A stretch of DNA of 64,000 nt from Noviherbaspirillum cavernae (GTDB lineage: Bacteria; Pseudomonadota; Gammaproteobacteria; Burkholderiales; Burkholderiaceae_D), in the NCBI RefSeq assembly GCF_003590875.1, contig NZ_QYUN01000003.1:124001-188000 (forward strand). The letters are read 5' to 3'. Positions 1 through 10,121 of the stretch are shown here, piece by piece (positions within the stretch are counted from its first letter, which is position 1; the number at the start of each line of letters is the position of its first letter). The notes beneath the pieces are model-generated. The model was given only the letters and a program-made list of their open reading frames with translations. It had not been told where the DNA came from and searched no databases. The translations under genes were made by a program, and so were the position numbers.

Positions 1-3000
1 GTGCGCGGAAATTCGGAGCACGCGATCAGTTACGCCGATCTTGTTCGGGGACGCCACACCGCCTTGCTGCTCGACTTGAATACGGCGGTGAAGCGGCCCG
101 AGGATTATCGTCTGGTCGGACAGAGCACGCCGCGCGTCGATATTCCGTCCAAGGCCGTGGGCGAGCTGACTTTCGTGCATGATGTGCGCGTGCCGGGGAT
201 GCTGCACGGTCGCGTGATCCGGCCGCCATACGCCGGTGCCGACCATGGCGACTTCATCGGTAATACGCTGGAGTCGGTCGATGAAAGTTCGATCGCACAT
301 ATTCCGGGTATCGTCACGACGGTCGTGATCGGCGACTTCGTCGGCGTTGTCGCGCTGCGCGAGGAACATGCGGAGCAGGCGATGCGGGAGTTGGCCGTGA
401 AGTGGAAGGAATGGCCCGCCTTGCCCGACCTCGCCAATCTCGAAGTGGCGCTGCGCGACAACCCTTCCACGCGCAGGGTGGTCGCCAATCAGGGCGACGT
501 CGATGCTGCACTCGCCAATGCCGCGGTGCGCATGGACAGGACGTATGTCTGGCCTTACCAGCTGCATGCATCCATCGGGCCTTCCTGTGCGGTGGCCGAT
601 TGGCATGCCGAACGAATGACGGTATGGGCGGGAACGCAAAACCCGCACGTCCTGCGCGCGGATCTCGCCAAGCTCATGGACCTGCCCGATGTCGCCATCG
701 ACGTCATCCGCATGGAAGCGGCCGGATGCTATGGACGCAACTGTGCCGACGATGTTGCGGCGGACGCCGCGTTGCTATCGCGCGCGGTCGGCAGCCCGGT
801 GCGCGTGCAACTGACCAGAGAGCAAGAGCACCAATGGGAGCCGAAGGGCGCGGCGCAATTGATGGAAATCCACGGCGGCTTGAATGCCGACGGCAGCGTT
901 GCCGGCTACGATTTCCAGACTTCCTATCCGTCGAACGGTGCCGTCACGCTGGCGCTGCTGCTGACCGGAAAAGTCAGTCCGCAGCCGATTGCCTACGAAA
1001 TGGGCGACCGCACTTCGGTGCCGCCCTACGATTACCAGAACCTCCGTGTGACGATCAACGACATGGCGCCGATCCTGCGCGCGTCGTGGCTGCGCGGCGT
1101 ATCCGCATTGCCCAATTCGTTCGCGCACGAGTGTTACATCGACGAGCTGGCCGCCGAGGCGGGTGTCGATCCGGTCGAATATCGTTTGCGCTACCTGAAG
1201 GACGACAGGGCCGCCGAACTGCTGCGTGCCACGACCGAGCGCGCCGGCTGGATGCCGCATGTGAAGCCGCAGCAACAGGAAGCCGACGGTGATTTTCTCA
1301 AGGGGCAGGGTGTCGCCTATGCTCGCTATGTCCATAGCCGCTTTCCCGGCTTCGGCGCAGCCTGGGCAGCGTGGGTCGCGGATGTGGAAGTCAATCGCAA
1401 CACCGGCGAGGTCCACGTGCGGCGCGTCGTGGTCGGTCACGATGCCGGTCTGATGATCAATCCGGATGGCGTGAAACACCAGATTCACGGCAATGTGGTG
1501 CAGACAACCAGCCGCGCGCTCAAGGAAGAGGTCAAGGTCGATGCGCGAACCAACACAGTCATCAGCAAGGAGTGGGGAAGTTATCCGATCCTGAATTTCC
1601 GCGAAGTGCCCGTCATCGACGTGATGATGATGCCGCGCAACGATCAGCCGCCGCAGGGGGCGGGCGAATCCTCATCGGTGCCGGGGACCGCCGCCATTGC
1701 CAATGCCATTTTCGATGCGACCGGTATCCGTTTCCGGCAGCCGCCCTTTACTGCCGAGCTGGTCAAGGCGGCCTTGAGTCCGCCGCCGGCCGAGCCCGCA
1801 AACCCGCCACGCACGCGCCGGCCATGGTGGGCGGTTCCGGGCGCCTTGCTGGCGGGAGCGATGGGAATCGGCGCGGCCATGCTGGGATGGAAGTCCGCCA
1901 TTCCCGAGGTGACGCGCATCGATCCGTCGATCTACTCGGCGGAGGTCATCGAACGCGGTCGCCGTCTGGCCGCCGCAGGCGACTGCTCGGTGTGCCATAC
2001 CGCGTCCAACGGCGTGCGCAATGCCGGAGGGCGGGCGCTGGACACGCCGTTCGGCAAGATTTACACCACCAATCTGACACCCGATCCGGAGACCGGCATC
2101 GGCAAATGGTCGTTCACCGCTTTCCAGCGCGCGATGCGCGAAGGGATTTCCCGCGACGGTCACCATTTGTATCCGGCCTTTCCCTACACTTCGTTCACCA
2201 AGACCACCGACGACGACCTGATGGCGATCTATGCCTATCTCATGTCGCAGGAGCCGGTGCGGGCCGAAGTGCCGAAGACCGCATTGGCATTTCCGTTCAG
2301 CGTGCGTCCGCTGATGGGATTGTGGAATGCGCTGTACCTGAAACCCGGCCCGGAAACCGCCGATCCGGCGCGTTCTGCGCAATGGAATCGCGGCGCGTAT
2401 CTGGTGAATGGACTTGGGCATTGCACCGCATGCCACACGCCCCGCAATGAACTGGGTGCGGAAAAATTCGGGAAGTACTATCTGGGCGGCGCGATGGTTG
2501 AGGGTTGGGAAGCGCCGCCGCTGACCGCTATTACTCACGCGCCGGTACCGTGGAGCGAAGAAGAGTTGTTCCGCTATCTGCGCCATGGACATACCGAGCA
2601 TCACGGCGTGGCGTCGGGGCCGATGCTGCCAGTAGTGCAAGAACTCGCAGCACTGCCGGAAACAGATGTGCGGGCAATGGCGCACTACCTCGCGTCTTTC
2701 AATACGCCGGTGTCGGAGCAGGAGGCGAAGAAGGCTTCGCAGGAACTGGTTACTGCCTCCAGGCTCGGTGCGGAACGCGTCGTCAACGCCGATAGCCGGC
2801 TTTTCACGACGGCATGCGGCAGTTGTCATCACGACGGCGATGGACCTGCCTTGGTGGGCGTCAATCGTCCGCTTGTATTGAACAGCAATCTGCACAGCAG
2901 CACACCCGACAATCTGGTGCAGATCATCCTGCGTGGTGTTCGTGAAACCGCAAGCCACGATGCCGGCTACATGCCCGCATTCATGCATAGTTTGAACGAC

Positions 3001-3120
3001 CAGCAGATTGCGCAGATCGCCGCTTACATGCGGCAACGATATGCGCCCGACAAACCTGTCTGGAACGATATAGAGAGTACGGTTGCGCGATTGCGCAATG
3101 CCGAGCACGCGAAAAATTGA
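1..3120 (+). CDS. Molybdopterin-dependent dehydrogenase large subunit fused to tri-haem cytochrome c (5' truncated)
   Basis: This is the 3' part of a xanthine-dehydrogenase-family molybdenum subunit of the isoquinoline 1-oxidoreductase/nicotinate dehydrogenase (NicB) type. Such enzymes hydroxylate N-heteroaromatics or aldehydes and pass electrons to cytochrome c. Residues 1-590 are the molybdopterin region, with a QGAGE motif whose E556 matches the family's catalytic glutamate. A transmembrane segment lies near 609-630. It is followed by three CxxCH haem motifs at C662-H666, C808-H812 and C939-H943. The frame is open at the window edge and relatives are longer at the N-terminus, so the GTG at base 1 is probably internal. 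The partner 2Fe-2S subunit would lie upstream. The substrate cannot be read from sequence. Confidence 0.85.
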   Translation: MRGNSEHAISYADLVRGRHTALLLDLNTAVKRPEDYRLVGQSTPRVDIPSKAVGELTFVHDVRVPGMLHGRVIRPPYAGADHGDFIGNTLESVDESSIAHIPGIVTTVVIGDFVGVVALREEHAEQAMRELAVKWKEWPALPDLANLEVALRDNPSTRRVVANQGDVDAALANAAVRMDRTYVWPYQLHASIGPSCAVADWHAERMTVWAGTQNPHVLRADLAKLMDLPDVAIDVIRMEAAGCYGRNCADDVAADAALLSRAVGSPVRVQLTREQEHQWEPKGAAQLMEIHGGLNADGSVAGYDFQTSYPSNGAVTLALLLTGKVSPQPIAYEMGDRTSVPPYDYQNLRVTINDMAPILRASWLRGVSALPNSFAHECYIDELAAEAGVDPVEYRLRYLKDDRAAELLRATTERAGWMPHVKPQQQEADGDFLKGQGVAYARYVHSRFPGFGAAWAAWVADVEVNRNTGEVHVRRVVVGHDAGLMINPDGVKHQIHGNVVQTTSRALKEEVKVDARTNTVISKEWGSYPILNFREVPVIDVMMMPRNDQPPQGAGESSSVPGTAAIANAIFDATGIRFRQPPFTAELVKAALSPPPAEPANPPRTRRPWWAVPGALLAGAMGIGAAMLGWKSAIPEVTRIDPSIYSAEVIERGRRLAAAGDCSVCHTASNGVRNAGGRALDTPFGKIYTTNLTPDPETGIGKWSFTAFQRAMREGISRDGHHLYPAFPYTSFTKTTDDDLMAIYAYLMSQEPVRAEVPKTALAFPFSVRPLMGLWNALYLKPGPETADPARSAQWNRGAYLVNGLGHCTACHTPRNELGAEKFGKYYLGGAMVEGWEAPPLTAITHAPVPWSEEELFRYLRHGHTEHHGVASGPMLPVVQELAALPETDVRAMAHYLASFNTPVSEQEAKKASQELVTASRLGAERVVNADSRLFTTACGSCHHDGDGPALVGVNRPLVLNSNLHSSTPDNLVQIILRGVRETASHDAGYMPAFMHSLNDQQIAQIAAYMRQRYAPDKPVWNDIESTVARLRNAEHAKN

Positions 3121-3148
3121 TTAGCCAATCACCATCGAAGGAGTTGTC

Positions 3149-4336
3149 ATGAGTTTGTCCAAGGCCAAAGCAAGTTTCCACTGGGATGATCCGCTGCTGC
3201 TGAACGAGCAGCTGACCGACGAGGAACGCATGGTGCGCGACGCCGCGCATGCCTATTGCCAGGACAAGCTGCAGCCGCGCGTGCTGGAAGCCTTCCGCCA
3301 TGAGAAGACCGATCCCGCGATCTTCCGCGAAATGGGCGCGCTCGGCCTGCTCGGCCCGACCATTCCCGAGCAGTACGGCGGCCCCGGCCTGAACTACGTC
3401 AGCTACGGCCTGATCGCGCGCGAGGTCGAGCGCGTCGATTCCGGCTACCGCTCGATGATGAGCGTGCAATCCTCGCTGGTGATGGTGCCGATCCTTGAAT
3501 TCGGCAGCGAGCAACAGAAACAGAAATACCTGCCGAAACTGGCGTCCGGCGAATGGATCGGCTGCTTCGGCCTGACCGAGCCGAACCACGGCTCCGATCC
3601 GGGTTCGATGGAAACCCGCGCCCGCAAGGTGCAGGGCGGCTTCAGCCTCACCGGCAGCAAGATGTGGATTTCGAACTCGCCGATTGCCGATGTGTTCGTC
3701 GTGTGGGCCAAGGATGATGAAGGCGAAATCCGCGGCTTTGTGCTGGAAAAGGGCATGAAGGGCCTGTCGGCGCCGGCGATCCACGGCAAGTTCGGCCTGC
3801 GCGCCTCGATCACCGGCGAGATCGTGATGGACAACGTGTTCTGCTCGAACGAAAACGCCTTCCCCGACGTGCGCGGCCTGAAGGGCCCGTTCACCTGCCT
3901 CAATTCCGCCCGCTACGGCATCGCCTGGGGCGCGCTGGGTGCCGCCGAAAGCTGCTGGCACACCGCGCGGCAGTACGTGCTCGACCGCAAGCAGTTCGGC
4001 AAGCCGCTGGCGGCCAACCAGCTGATCCAGAAGAAGCTGGCCGACATGCAGACCGAGATCACGCTCGGCCTGCAGGGTTGTCTGCGCCTCGGCCGCATGA
4101 AGGACGAAGGCACGGCGGCAACCTCGATCACCTCGATGATGAAGCGCAATTCCTGCGGCAAGGCGCTGGACGTGGCGCGGCTGGCGCGCGACATGCTGGG
4201 CGGCAACGGGATTTCGGATGAGTTCGGCGTGATCCGGCACATGGTGAATCTGGAAGTGGTGAACACCTACGAGGGCACGCACGACATTCATGCGCTGATT
4301 CTCGGCAGGGAGCAGACCGGCATCGCCGCCTTCTGA
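3149..4336 (+). CDS. gcdH: Glutaryl-CoA dehydrogenase
   Basis: This 395-residue acyl-CoA dehydrogenase fold enzyme should oxidise and decarboxylate glutaryl-CoA to crotonyl-CoA with FAD, in lysine, tryptophan and benzoyl-CoA breakdown. The N-terminal helical half contains an [24 protein letters not shown] stretch typical of GcdH. The C-terminal motif [16 protein letters not shown] places the catalytic base at E375. Length is normal for the family. A GAAGGAG ribosome site precedes the ATG. The stop is one base before the ATG of the CoA-transferase, so the pair is almost certainly co-transcribed and translationally coupled. Confidence 0.93.
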   Translation: MSLSKAKASFHWDDPLLLNEQLTDEERMVRDAAHAYCQDKLQPRVLEAFRHEKTDPAIFREMGALGLLGPTIPEQYGGPGLNYVSYGLIAREVERVDSGYRSMMSVQSSLVMVPILEFGSEQQKQKYLPKLASGEWIGCFGLTEPNHGSDPGSMETRARKVQGGFSLTGSKMWISNSPIADVFVVWAKDDEGEIRGFVLEKGMKGLSAPAIHGKFGLRASITGEIVMDNVFCSNENAFPDVRGLKGPFTCLNSARYGIAWGALGAAESCWHTARQYVLDRKQFGKPLAANQLIQKKLADMQTEITLGLQGCLRLGRMKDEGTAATSITSMMKRNSCGKALDVARLARDMLGGNGISDEFGVIRHMVNLEVVNTYEGTHDIHALILGREQTGIAAF

Positions 4337-4337
4337 C

Positions 4338-5594
4338 ATGAACACTGCAACTCCATCGGCGCAGGAACAATCCTCGTCCCTGCAGGGCATCAAGGTGCTG
4401 GACCTGTCCCGCGTCCTTGCCGGCCCTTGGTCGGGACAACTGCTTGGTGATCTCGGTGCGGACGTGATCAAGGTCGAGCGCCCCGGAGCAGGTGACGACA
4501 CGCGTAGTTGGGGGCCTCCCTGGCTGCGCGATGAAGCAGGAAACCCGACCGAGGATGCCGCCTACTTTTTCAGCGCCAATCGCAACAAGCGTTCGCTTGC
4601 CATCGATATCAGCACGGCGCAGGGACAGTCACTGATTCGCGAGCTGGCATGCAAGGCGGATGTGCTGCTTGAAAATTTCAAGGTCGGCGGACTCAAGCAA
4701 TACGGCCTGGACGCCGAATCGCTGCTGAAACTCAATCCGCGATTGATCTATGCGTCGATCACAGGCTTCGGCCAGGACGGTCCCTATGCGACGCGCGCCG
4801 GCTACGACTTCCTGATTCAGGGCATGGGTGGCCTGATGAGCGTGACCGGGCGGCATGAACGGGAAGAGGGCGCCGGACCGCAAAAGGTCGGCGTTGCGCT
4901 CACCGATGTCATGACCGGACTGTATGCCACCGTCGGTGTGCTGGCGGCGCTGGCCGCCAGGGAAAAGACCGGCAGAGGGCAGCACATCGACGTTGCATTG
5001 CTCGATGTGCAAGTGGCCGCCTTGGCGAATCAGGCGGCCAATTACCTCATCGGAGGCATCGTCCCCGAGCGCATGGGTAATGCGCATCCGAATATCGTTC
5101 CCTATCAGGACTTTCCGACAGCCGACGGCGACATGATTCTCGCCATTGGAAACGATGCGCAGTTTGCCCGCTTCTGCGAGGTTGCCGGTCATCCCGAATG
5201 GGCAAGCGATGCGCGTTTTTCCACCAATCGCGCCCGCGTCGAAAACCGTGCGACGCTATTGCCCCTGATTCGGCAAGCGACCGTATTCCGCCCGACGCAG
5301 GAATGGATTGTCGCACTTGAACAGGCGGGTGTTCCGTGCGGGCCGATCAATCGCATCGATCAGGTATTCGACGACCCGCAAGTGAAAGCGCGGCAACTAC
5401 GCGTGACGCTGCCGCATCCCGTCGCAGGCACGGTGCCGCTGGTCGCCAATCCGATCCGGCTGTCGGAGTCCCCAGTTCAATACCGGCGTGCTCCGCCATT
5501 GCGTGGCCAGCATACGGATGAAGTGCTCGCCGACTGGCTTGGCTTGTCCGATAACGAGCTGCGACGACTGAAGGATGATGCGGTCATCCGGTAG
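4338..5594 (+). CDS. Class III (CaiB/BaiF) CoA-transferase, probably glutarate CoA-transferase
   Basis: This 418-residue family III CoA-transferase moves CoA between acids by a mixed-anhydride mechanism on an aspartate. The N-terminus shows the family signature LAGPWSGQLLGDLGADVIKV, and the mid region has GQHIDVALLD, the area of the active-site aspartate. It starts one base after the gcdH stop. That linkage suggests it activates glutarate with succinyl-CoA to feed GcdH. The pairing is common in Burkholderiales, but substrate choice is inferred from context only. Confidence 0.85.
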   Translation: MNTATPSAQEQSSSLQGIKVLDLSRVLAGPWSGQLLGDLGADVIKVERPGAGDDTRSWGPPWLRDEAGNPTEDAAYFFSANRNKRSLAIDISTAQGQSLIRELACKADVLLENFKVGGLKQYGLDAESLLKLNPRLIYASITGFGQDGPYATRAGYDFLIQGMGGLMSVTGRHEREEGAGPQKVGVALTDVMTGLYATVGVLAALAAREKTGRGQHIDVALLDVQVAALANQAANYLIGGIVPERMGNAHPNIVPYQDFPTADGDMILAIGNDAQFARFCEVAGHPEWASDARFSTNRARVENRATLLPLIRQATVFRPTQEWIVALEQAGVPCGPINRIDQVFDDPQVKARQLRVTLPHPVAGTVPLVANPIRLSESPVQYRRAPPLRGQHTDEVLADWLGLSDNELRRLKDDAVIR

Positions 5595-5744
5595 TCGGCG
5601 TAGCCTTGTCGTTTGAGGGATGTGTCAGGAAGGTTATTTAATGAGGCATAATTTGTCTTATGTAAAATCATGGCGCAGATGGACGTATATTGACAACGCA
5701 CGCAATCCCTCGGCGATTGAAGTAAAAGCGTCGGCTTTCAGAGG

Positions 5745-5777
5745 AAAAAATCGGCCGGCGTGATGCCGGCCAAAAAA
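5745..5777 (-). terminator. Rho-independent terminator for phnW (minus strand)
   Basis: A perfect 7-bp stem GGCCGGC / GCCGGCC (5753-5759 and 5765-5771) with a 5-nt loop is flanked on both sides by runs of six A. Read on the minus strand, the hairpin is followed by GATTTTTT, a good intrinsic terminator about 210 nt beyond the phnW stop. Read on the plus strand it lacks a T run. The rest of the 5595-5985 gap shows no convincing gene. Confidence 0.6.
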
Positions 5778-5985
5778 CACCTCACCTTGATGACAAGAAT
5801 TTGCGGATTGTGCGACGCCCGTACCGCTGGTTATATGTGTCTCCGACGCATAGCCAGAAGGACGCACGTCGACCGGTATCGGTTGCAGCAATTGGCAACT
5901 GCGATGATCGAGTAGGCGGCGATCAGGGTTTTGTGTGCCACCTGCGCGCCATGAAGTCGATCCTGGGCGCGCAAGCGGCACTTCC

Positions 5986-7113
5986 CTATGCAGCCACAAC
6001 CGATTCGCTTATTCCCATCTCGATCAACGCATCGCGCATGGCATTGACTGCCTGCCGCATTTCCGCGGCACCGATCGCGCCGATGCAGCCGACGCGGAAG
6101 GTTTCGGCCTGCGTCAGCTTGCCCGGATACAGGATGAATCCCTTGTCCCGCACGCGGTTGTAGAAGTCCTTGAAGTTGTACTTCGGGCTGTCGGGTGCGT
6201 GGATGGTGACGATGATGGGTGCCTGGATTTTCGGATCAAGAAACGGTTTCAGTCCCAGTTCTTCCATGCCGGCCATCAGCGTTTCGTAGTTGTTCGTGTA
6301 GCGCGCCAGGCGGGCGCGCTGCCCTCCTTCGGCGACGAACTGGTTGAGCGCCTCGTGGAAGGCCATCACGATGTGCGTCGGCGGTGTGAAGCGCCACTGC
6401 GTGGTCTTTTCCATGTAGACCCATTGGTCGTAGAGGTCGAGCGACAGCGACAGCGAGTTGCCAGCGGATTGTTCCAGCACGCTCCTGCGCGCAAGAACGA
6501 ATCCCATTCCCGGAGGGCCTTCGATGCACTTGCCGCTGGCGGCGATCACGGCGTCGAAGGGCACGCTGCGGGCGTCGATTTCCAGCGCGCCGAAGGAACT
6601 CATCGCGTCGATGATCAGGCTTTTGCCGTGACGCGCGATGACCGAGGCAATTTGCGGCAGCGGATTCAGGATGCCGGTGCTGGTTTCGCAATGGATCAGG
6701 CCGACATGGGTGATGCTCTTGTCGGCGGAAAGTAGGCGATCGACGTCGGCGGCGGTGGTCGGCACGTGCTCCGCGGTCTCGAAGACCGACACCTTGCGTC
6801 CCATCATTTCCACCAGACGCGCCATGCGCTTGCCGTAGGCGCCGTTGATCAGGATCAGCATGTGGCCGTTGCGCGGCACCAGCGTGTTGACGGCGGCTTC
6901 GACCGAGAAGGTGCCGCTGCCCTGCATCGGCACGCAGACATGCGTTTCGTGGCCGTGAATGATGTCGAGCAATTGCTTGCGCACCTTGGCGGTGACGGCG
7001 TTGAACGCGGCGTCCCAGGATCCCCAGTCGCGCAGCATGGCGTTCTTGGTTTGCAGGGACGTGGTCAGCGGGCCAGGTGTAAGAAGAACAGGATCTCGGC
7101 TAACTAGACTCAT
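5986..7113 (-). CDS. phnW: 2-Aminoethylphosphonate--pyruvate transaminase
   Basis: This PLP enzyme of the class V aminotransferase fold transfers the amino group of 2-aminoethylphosphonate to pyruvate, giving phosphonoacetaldehyde and alanine. It is the first catabolic step of this island. The N-terminus [10 protein letters not shown] and the motif [13 protein letters not shown], whose lysine should hold PLP, are characteristic. I chose the ATG at 7113 (375 aa) because GAGG lies nine bases upstream; the ATG at 7122 has that GAGG directly abutting it. Its order (last gene, downstream of the importer genes on the minus strand) suggests one uptake-plus-transamination operon. Confidence 0.93.
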   Translation of the reverse strand: MSLVSRDPVLLTPGPLTTSLQTKNAMLRDWGSWDAAFNAVTAKVRKQLLDIIHGHETHVCVPMQGSGTFSVEAAVNTLVPRNGHMLILINGAYGKRMARLVEMMGRKVSVFETAEHVPTTAADVDRLLSADKSITHVGLIHCETSTGILNPLPQIASVIARHGKSLIIDAMSSFGALEIDARSVPFDAVIAASGKCIEGPPGMGFVLARRSVLEQSAGNSLSLSLDLYDQWVYMEKTTQWRFTPPTHIVMAFHEALNQFVAEGGQRARLARYTNNYETLMAGMEELGLKPFLDPKIQAPIIVTIHAPDSPKYNFKDFYNRVRDKGFILYPGKLTQAETFRVGCIGAIGAAEMRQAVNAMRDALIEMGISESVVAA

Positions 7114-7187
7114 GGTTTTCATCCTCGTATTGGTAATGACACAGCACACAACGGTTGCGAACGTGACGCGCTCGCGGCGTTTTCAAT

Positions 7188-8915
7188 CTAGCTTCTCCAG
7201 CCCTGCGTTCTCTTGAGCAGGACTCGCGTTGCCAGCGCATACAGCAGGCAGACTCCGGTCGAAGTGAACACGATCAGCGTGGCCATGGCCGCCGCCGGTC
7301 CGATCTCGCCCGCCTCTTCCAGGTTCAGGATCGCCACTGAAGCGAGCGTGCTGTCCGGCGAGTACAGGAACACCACTGCCGAAATCGTCGTCATGGCATT
7401 GACGAACAGGTAGCGGCCGATGTCCAGAATCGCCGGCAGGCACACCGGCACCGTGACGCGGAAGAAGGTCTTGTAGAACGGCACCTTCAGCGAGGCAGAC
7501 ACTGCTTCGAATTCGTTGTCGATCGCCTTCAGGGCCGTGACTGCAGTGAGATGGCTGGAGGTGTAGTAATGGATCACGGTCGATACGACCAGGATGGCCA
7601 TCGTGTGGTACATGAAGTTCAAGGGGTTGCCCGGCTCATTGAAGAACAGGATGTAGCCCAGACCCAGCACCAGTCCCGGCACGCCCATCGGCAGTACCGC
7701 CAGCAGCCGGATGATGGGCCGCACGCTGTCCATGCCGCGCGTCTTCTCGGTGAGATACGCTGTGCCGAACACCAGCGTGATGCCGGCCACGACCACCCAC
7801 AGCGCGAGCTTCACGCTGTTGAAGTACGACTCCAGGATGCCCCCTTCCACCAGGCCGAAATAGTAGTGGCGCAGGCTGAACGAGAGGTCGTAGGGCCACA
7901 GCTTGATCACCGAGGTGAACATGGCCATGCCCAGCACGCCGAGCATGAAGATCGAGATGAGCGAGCAGTAGGTGAACATCGCGGCGTCGAACAGCTTGTT
8001 CTTCTTCGGCACGTAGGGTACGGCGCGGGCGGAAAGCTGGGCGCGCAGCTTGCGGCGGATGATGATGTCGATCGCGAACGCGACCAGTGCCGGCAGCAGG
8101 AGCAGCAGGCTGACGACCGCGCCCTTGTTGAAGTTCTGCTGTCCGATCACCTGCTTGTAGACGTCGATCGACAGGACGTTGAAGTTGCCGCCGATGACTT
8201 TCGGCACGCCGAAGTCGTTCACCGTAAACGTGAACACGACGAGCGCGGCGCTGATCAGGCCGTATTTCGCGCCGGGCAAGGTGATCGTCCAGAACTTGCG
8301 GAGGCGGCTGGTGCCGAGCGATTCCGCTGCCTCATACAGGCGGCCGTCGGCCATCGTCAGCGCGGTGATGAGGATCATCAATGCGTGCGGGAACACGCCA
8401 TAGCATTCGCTGATGATGATGCCGAGCGGTCCGTAGATCGAGGTGCTGCCGAGCAAATGCTTCAGGATGCCCTGCGTGCCGAACCACTGGATGAAGGAGA
8501 TTGCGGCCAGCAGCGACGGCGCGAGGATGGGCACGAGCGAAATCGTGCGGAACATCGATTTGCCCGGCATCGTGCTGCGCGTGAGCGCGTAGGCGAAGGT
8601 GAACGCTGCGGGGATCACGATCACCGTCACCGCACTCGCCATCAGGAAGGTGTTGAGGATGGACTGCTGCAATGCCGGCGTCGACATGTAGTCGATGAAC
8701 AGGCTCAAGCCGACGAAGTTGCCGTCCTTGTCCTGCACGCTCTTGACCAGGATCGCGACCACCGGCAGCAGCAGGAAGATGCAGAGGATCGCGCACACCA
8801 GCAGCAGCAATACATGCGCAATGCGGTCGTGCCAGTGGTTCTGCTGCCGTCCGGCGGCGGTCGGGCGCGAGGCGACCGGCGGAGGCGCGGCGATGGTCGC
8901 CGCCGTCGGCTTCAT
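7188..8915 (-). CDS. phnU: 2-Aminoethylphosphonate ABC transporter permease (fused two-domain type)
   Basis: This 575-residue inner-membrane permease has two complete binding-protein-dependent transport domains in tandem, so one polypeptide replaces the usual permease pair. Many hydrophobic helices are visible. EAA-like loops occur in both halves, for example YEAAESLGTSRLRKFWTITLPGAKYG in the first and FEAVSASLKVPFYKTFFRVTVP in the second. It matches the iron(III)-type permeases of AEP clusters. The start is the ATG at 8915, which overlaps the ATPase stop as ATGA and implies translational coupling. A TTG further upstream is less likely. Confidence 0.88.
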   Translation of the reverse strand: MKPTAATIAAPPPVASRPTAAGRQQNHWHDRIAHVLLLLVCAILCIFLLLPVVAILVKSVQDKDGNFVGLSLFIDYMSTPALQQSILNTFLMASAVTVIVIPAAFTFAYALTRSTMPGKSMFRTISLVPILAPSLLAAISFIQWFGTQGILKHLLGSTSIYGPLGIIISECYGVFPHALMILITALTMADGRLYEAAESLGTSRLRKFWTITLPGAKYGLISAALVVFTFTVNDFGVPKVIGGNFNVLSIDVYKQVIGQQNFNKGAVVSLLLLLPALVAFAIDIIIRRKLRAQLSARAVPYVPKKNKLFDAAMFTYCSLISIFMLGVLGMAMFTSVIKLWPYDLSFSLRHYYFGLVEGGILESYFNSVKLALWVVVAGITLVFGTAYLTEKTRGMDSVRPIIRLLAVLPMGVPGLVLGLGYILFFNEPGNPLNFMYHTMAILVVSTVIHYYTSSHLTAVTALKAIDNEFEAVSASLKVPFYKTFFRVTVPVCLPAILDIGRYLFVNAMTTISAVVFLYSPDSTLASVAILNLEEAGEIGPAAAMATLIVFTSTGVCLLYALATRVLLKRTQGWRS

Positions 8916-10012
8916 GCGGCCCCCGCTGTGCAACGGTGTTCAAACACGCGCGCGCGGTCGGGCACGATGTCGATGCCGGTGCGGCTGCCGACGGTCAGAC
9001 CGGATTCCTCAAGCTGGTTCAAGGGGATCGAGGTCAGCACCGGCTGATTCTCCATGCCCTCCACCGTCATCGTCAGATAGCTGTGCGAGCCGAGGAATTC
9101 GATCTTCTGGATGACCGCCACTGCGCATGGCGCAGCGCCGTCGGTCTTGCGTGCAACAAAGTCTTCCGGCCGCAGGTAGAGCTTGACGGTCTGTCCGGCG
9201 GGCACGTGATGCAGGGTCGCGCCGCAGCCCAGTTCGACGTTGCCGAGCCGGAAGCGGCCGCCGCCCAGCGATTCGCCATGCAGCGCATTGACCTTGCCGA
9301 CGAATGAGGCGACGAAGGACGATTTCGGCTTGAGGTAGATTTCCTCCGGCGTACCGATCTGTTCGATCACGCCATGGTTCATCACGACGATGCGGTCGGC
9401 CATGCTGAGGGCTTCTTCCTGATCGTGCGTGACCATGATGGTGGTGACGCCGAGCCGTTGCTGCAGCTGGCGTATCTCGCTGCGCAGGCGCACCCGTTCG
9501 AGCGCGTCGAGCGCGGACAGCGGCTCGTCGAGCAGCAGCAGGCCGGGCGAAGTTGCCAGCGCGCGCGCCAGCGCGATGCGCTGCTGCTGGCCGCCGGACA
9601 GCTGGCCGGGATATTTCTTGCCGCTGTCGGGCAGGCCCGCCAGTGTCAGCAATTCCTGTACGCGCTTGTTGATGTCCGCTTTCGACTGACCGCGATTGAC
9701 GAGGCCGTAGGCGACGTTGTCGTGGATCGTCAGATTGGGGAACAGCGCATAGGACTGGAACACGATGCCGTAATCGCGCTTGATCGGCGGCAGCCAGGAA
9801 ATGTCCTGGCCGGACTGGCTGATATTGCCCTCGTCCTGGATTTCGAGTCCCGCGATGATGCGCAACAGGGTCGTCTTGCCGCAACCGGACGGTCCGAGGA
9901 AACAGACGAACTCACCTTTGGCAATATCGAGTTCGATATCGTGCAGGGCATTGAAATTGCCGAACGACTTTTTGATGCCCTTCAGTGACAGGTAATTCGC
10001 TTGCATGCTCAT
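8912..10012 (-). CDS. phnT: 2-Aminoethylphosphonate ABC transporter ATP-binding protein
   Basis: This 366-residue cytoplasmic ATPase powers the AEP importer. The Walker A GPSGCGKTT, the signature LSGGQQQRIALARAL, the Walker B LLLLDEPLSALD and the switch histidine in MVTHDQEEA are all present. A C-terminal TOBE-like regulatory region follows from about residue 250. I placed the start at the ATG 10012 because AGGAG lies ten bases upstream; an ATG six bases further in is possible. The stop overlaps the permease start. A strong hairpin separates it from the binding-protein gene upstream. Confidence 0.92.
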   Translation of the reverse strand: MSMQANYLSLKGIKKSFGNFNALHDIELDIAKGEFVCFLGPSGCGKTTLLRIIAGLEIQDEGNISQSGQDISWLPPIKRDYGIVFQSYALFPNLTIHDNVAYGLVNRGQSKADINKRVQELLTLAGLPDSGKKYPGQLSGGQQQRIALARALATSPGLLLLDEPLSALDALERVRLRSEIRQLQQRLGVTTIMVTHDQEEALSMADRIVVMNHGVIEQIGTPEEIYLKPKSSFVASFVGKVNALHGESLGGGRFRLGNVELGCGATLHHVPAGQTVKLYLRPEDFVARKTDGAAPCAVAVIQKIEFLGSHSYLTMTVEGMENQPVLTSIPLNQLEESGLTVGSRTGIDIVPDRARVFEHRCTAGAA

Positions 10013-10066
10013 TTGGTGGGGTCTCCTTCCAATCATGGCCGGGCTGGCTGTTGCAGTTTTTCCGGG

Positions 10067-10099
10067 CATGCGCAGCCTGTGTCGAGCAGGCTGCGCATG
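10067..10099 (-). other. Intercistronic hairpin between phnS and phnT
   Basis: A perfect 13-bp stem CATGCGCAGCCTG (10067-10079) pairs with 10087-10099 around a 7-nt loop. On the minus strand it sits just after the binding-protein stop and about 55 bases before the ATPase start. No T run follows, so it is not a classical terminator. Such structures often protect the upstream message and raise binding-protein levels over the rest of the operon. That role is inferred. Confidence 0.5.
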
Positions 10100-10121
10100 T
10101 TCAAGCTGTTTGATGCACTGA

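Noticed and set aside
10067..10099. Copy of the two-hairpin module in the phn importer operon
   Set aside because: It is a single perfect stem without the bulge, linker or second hairpin.
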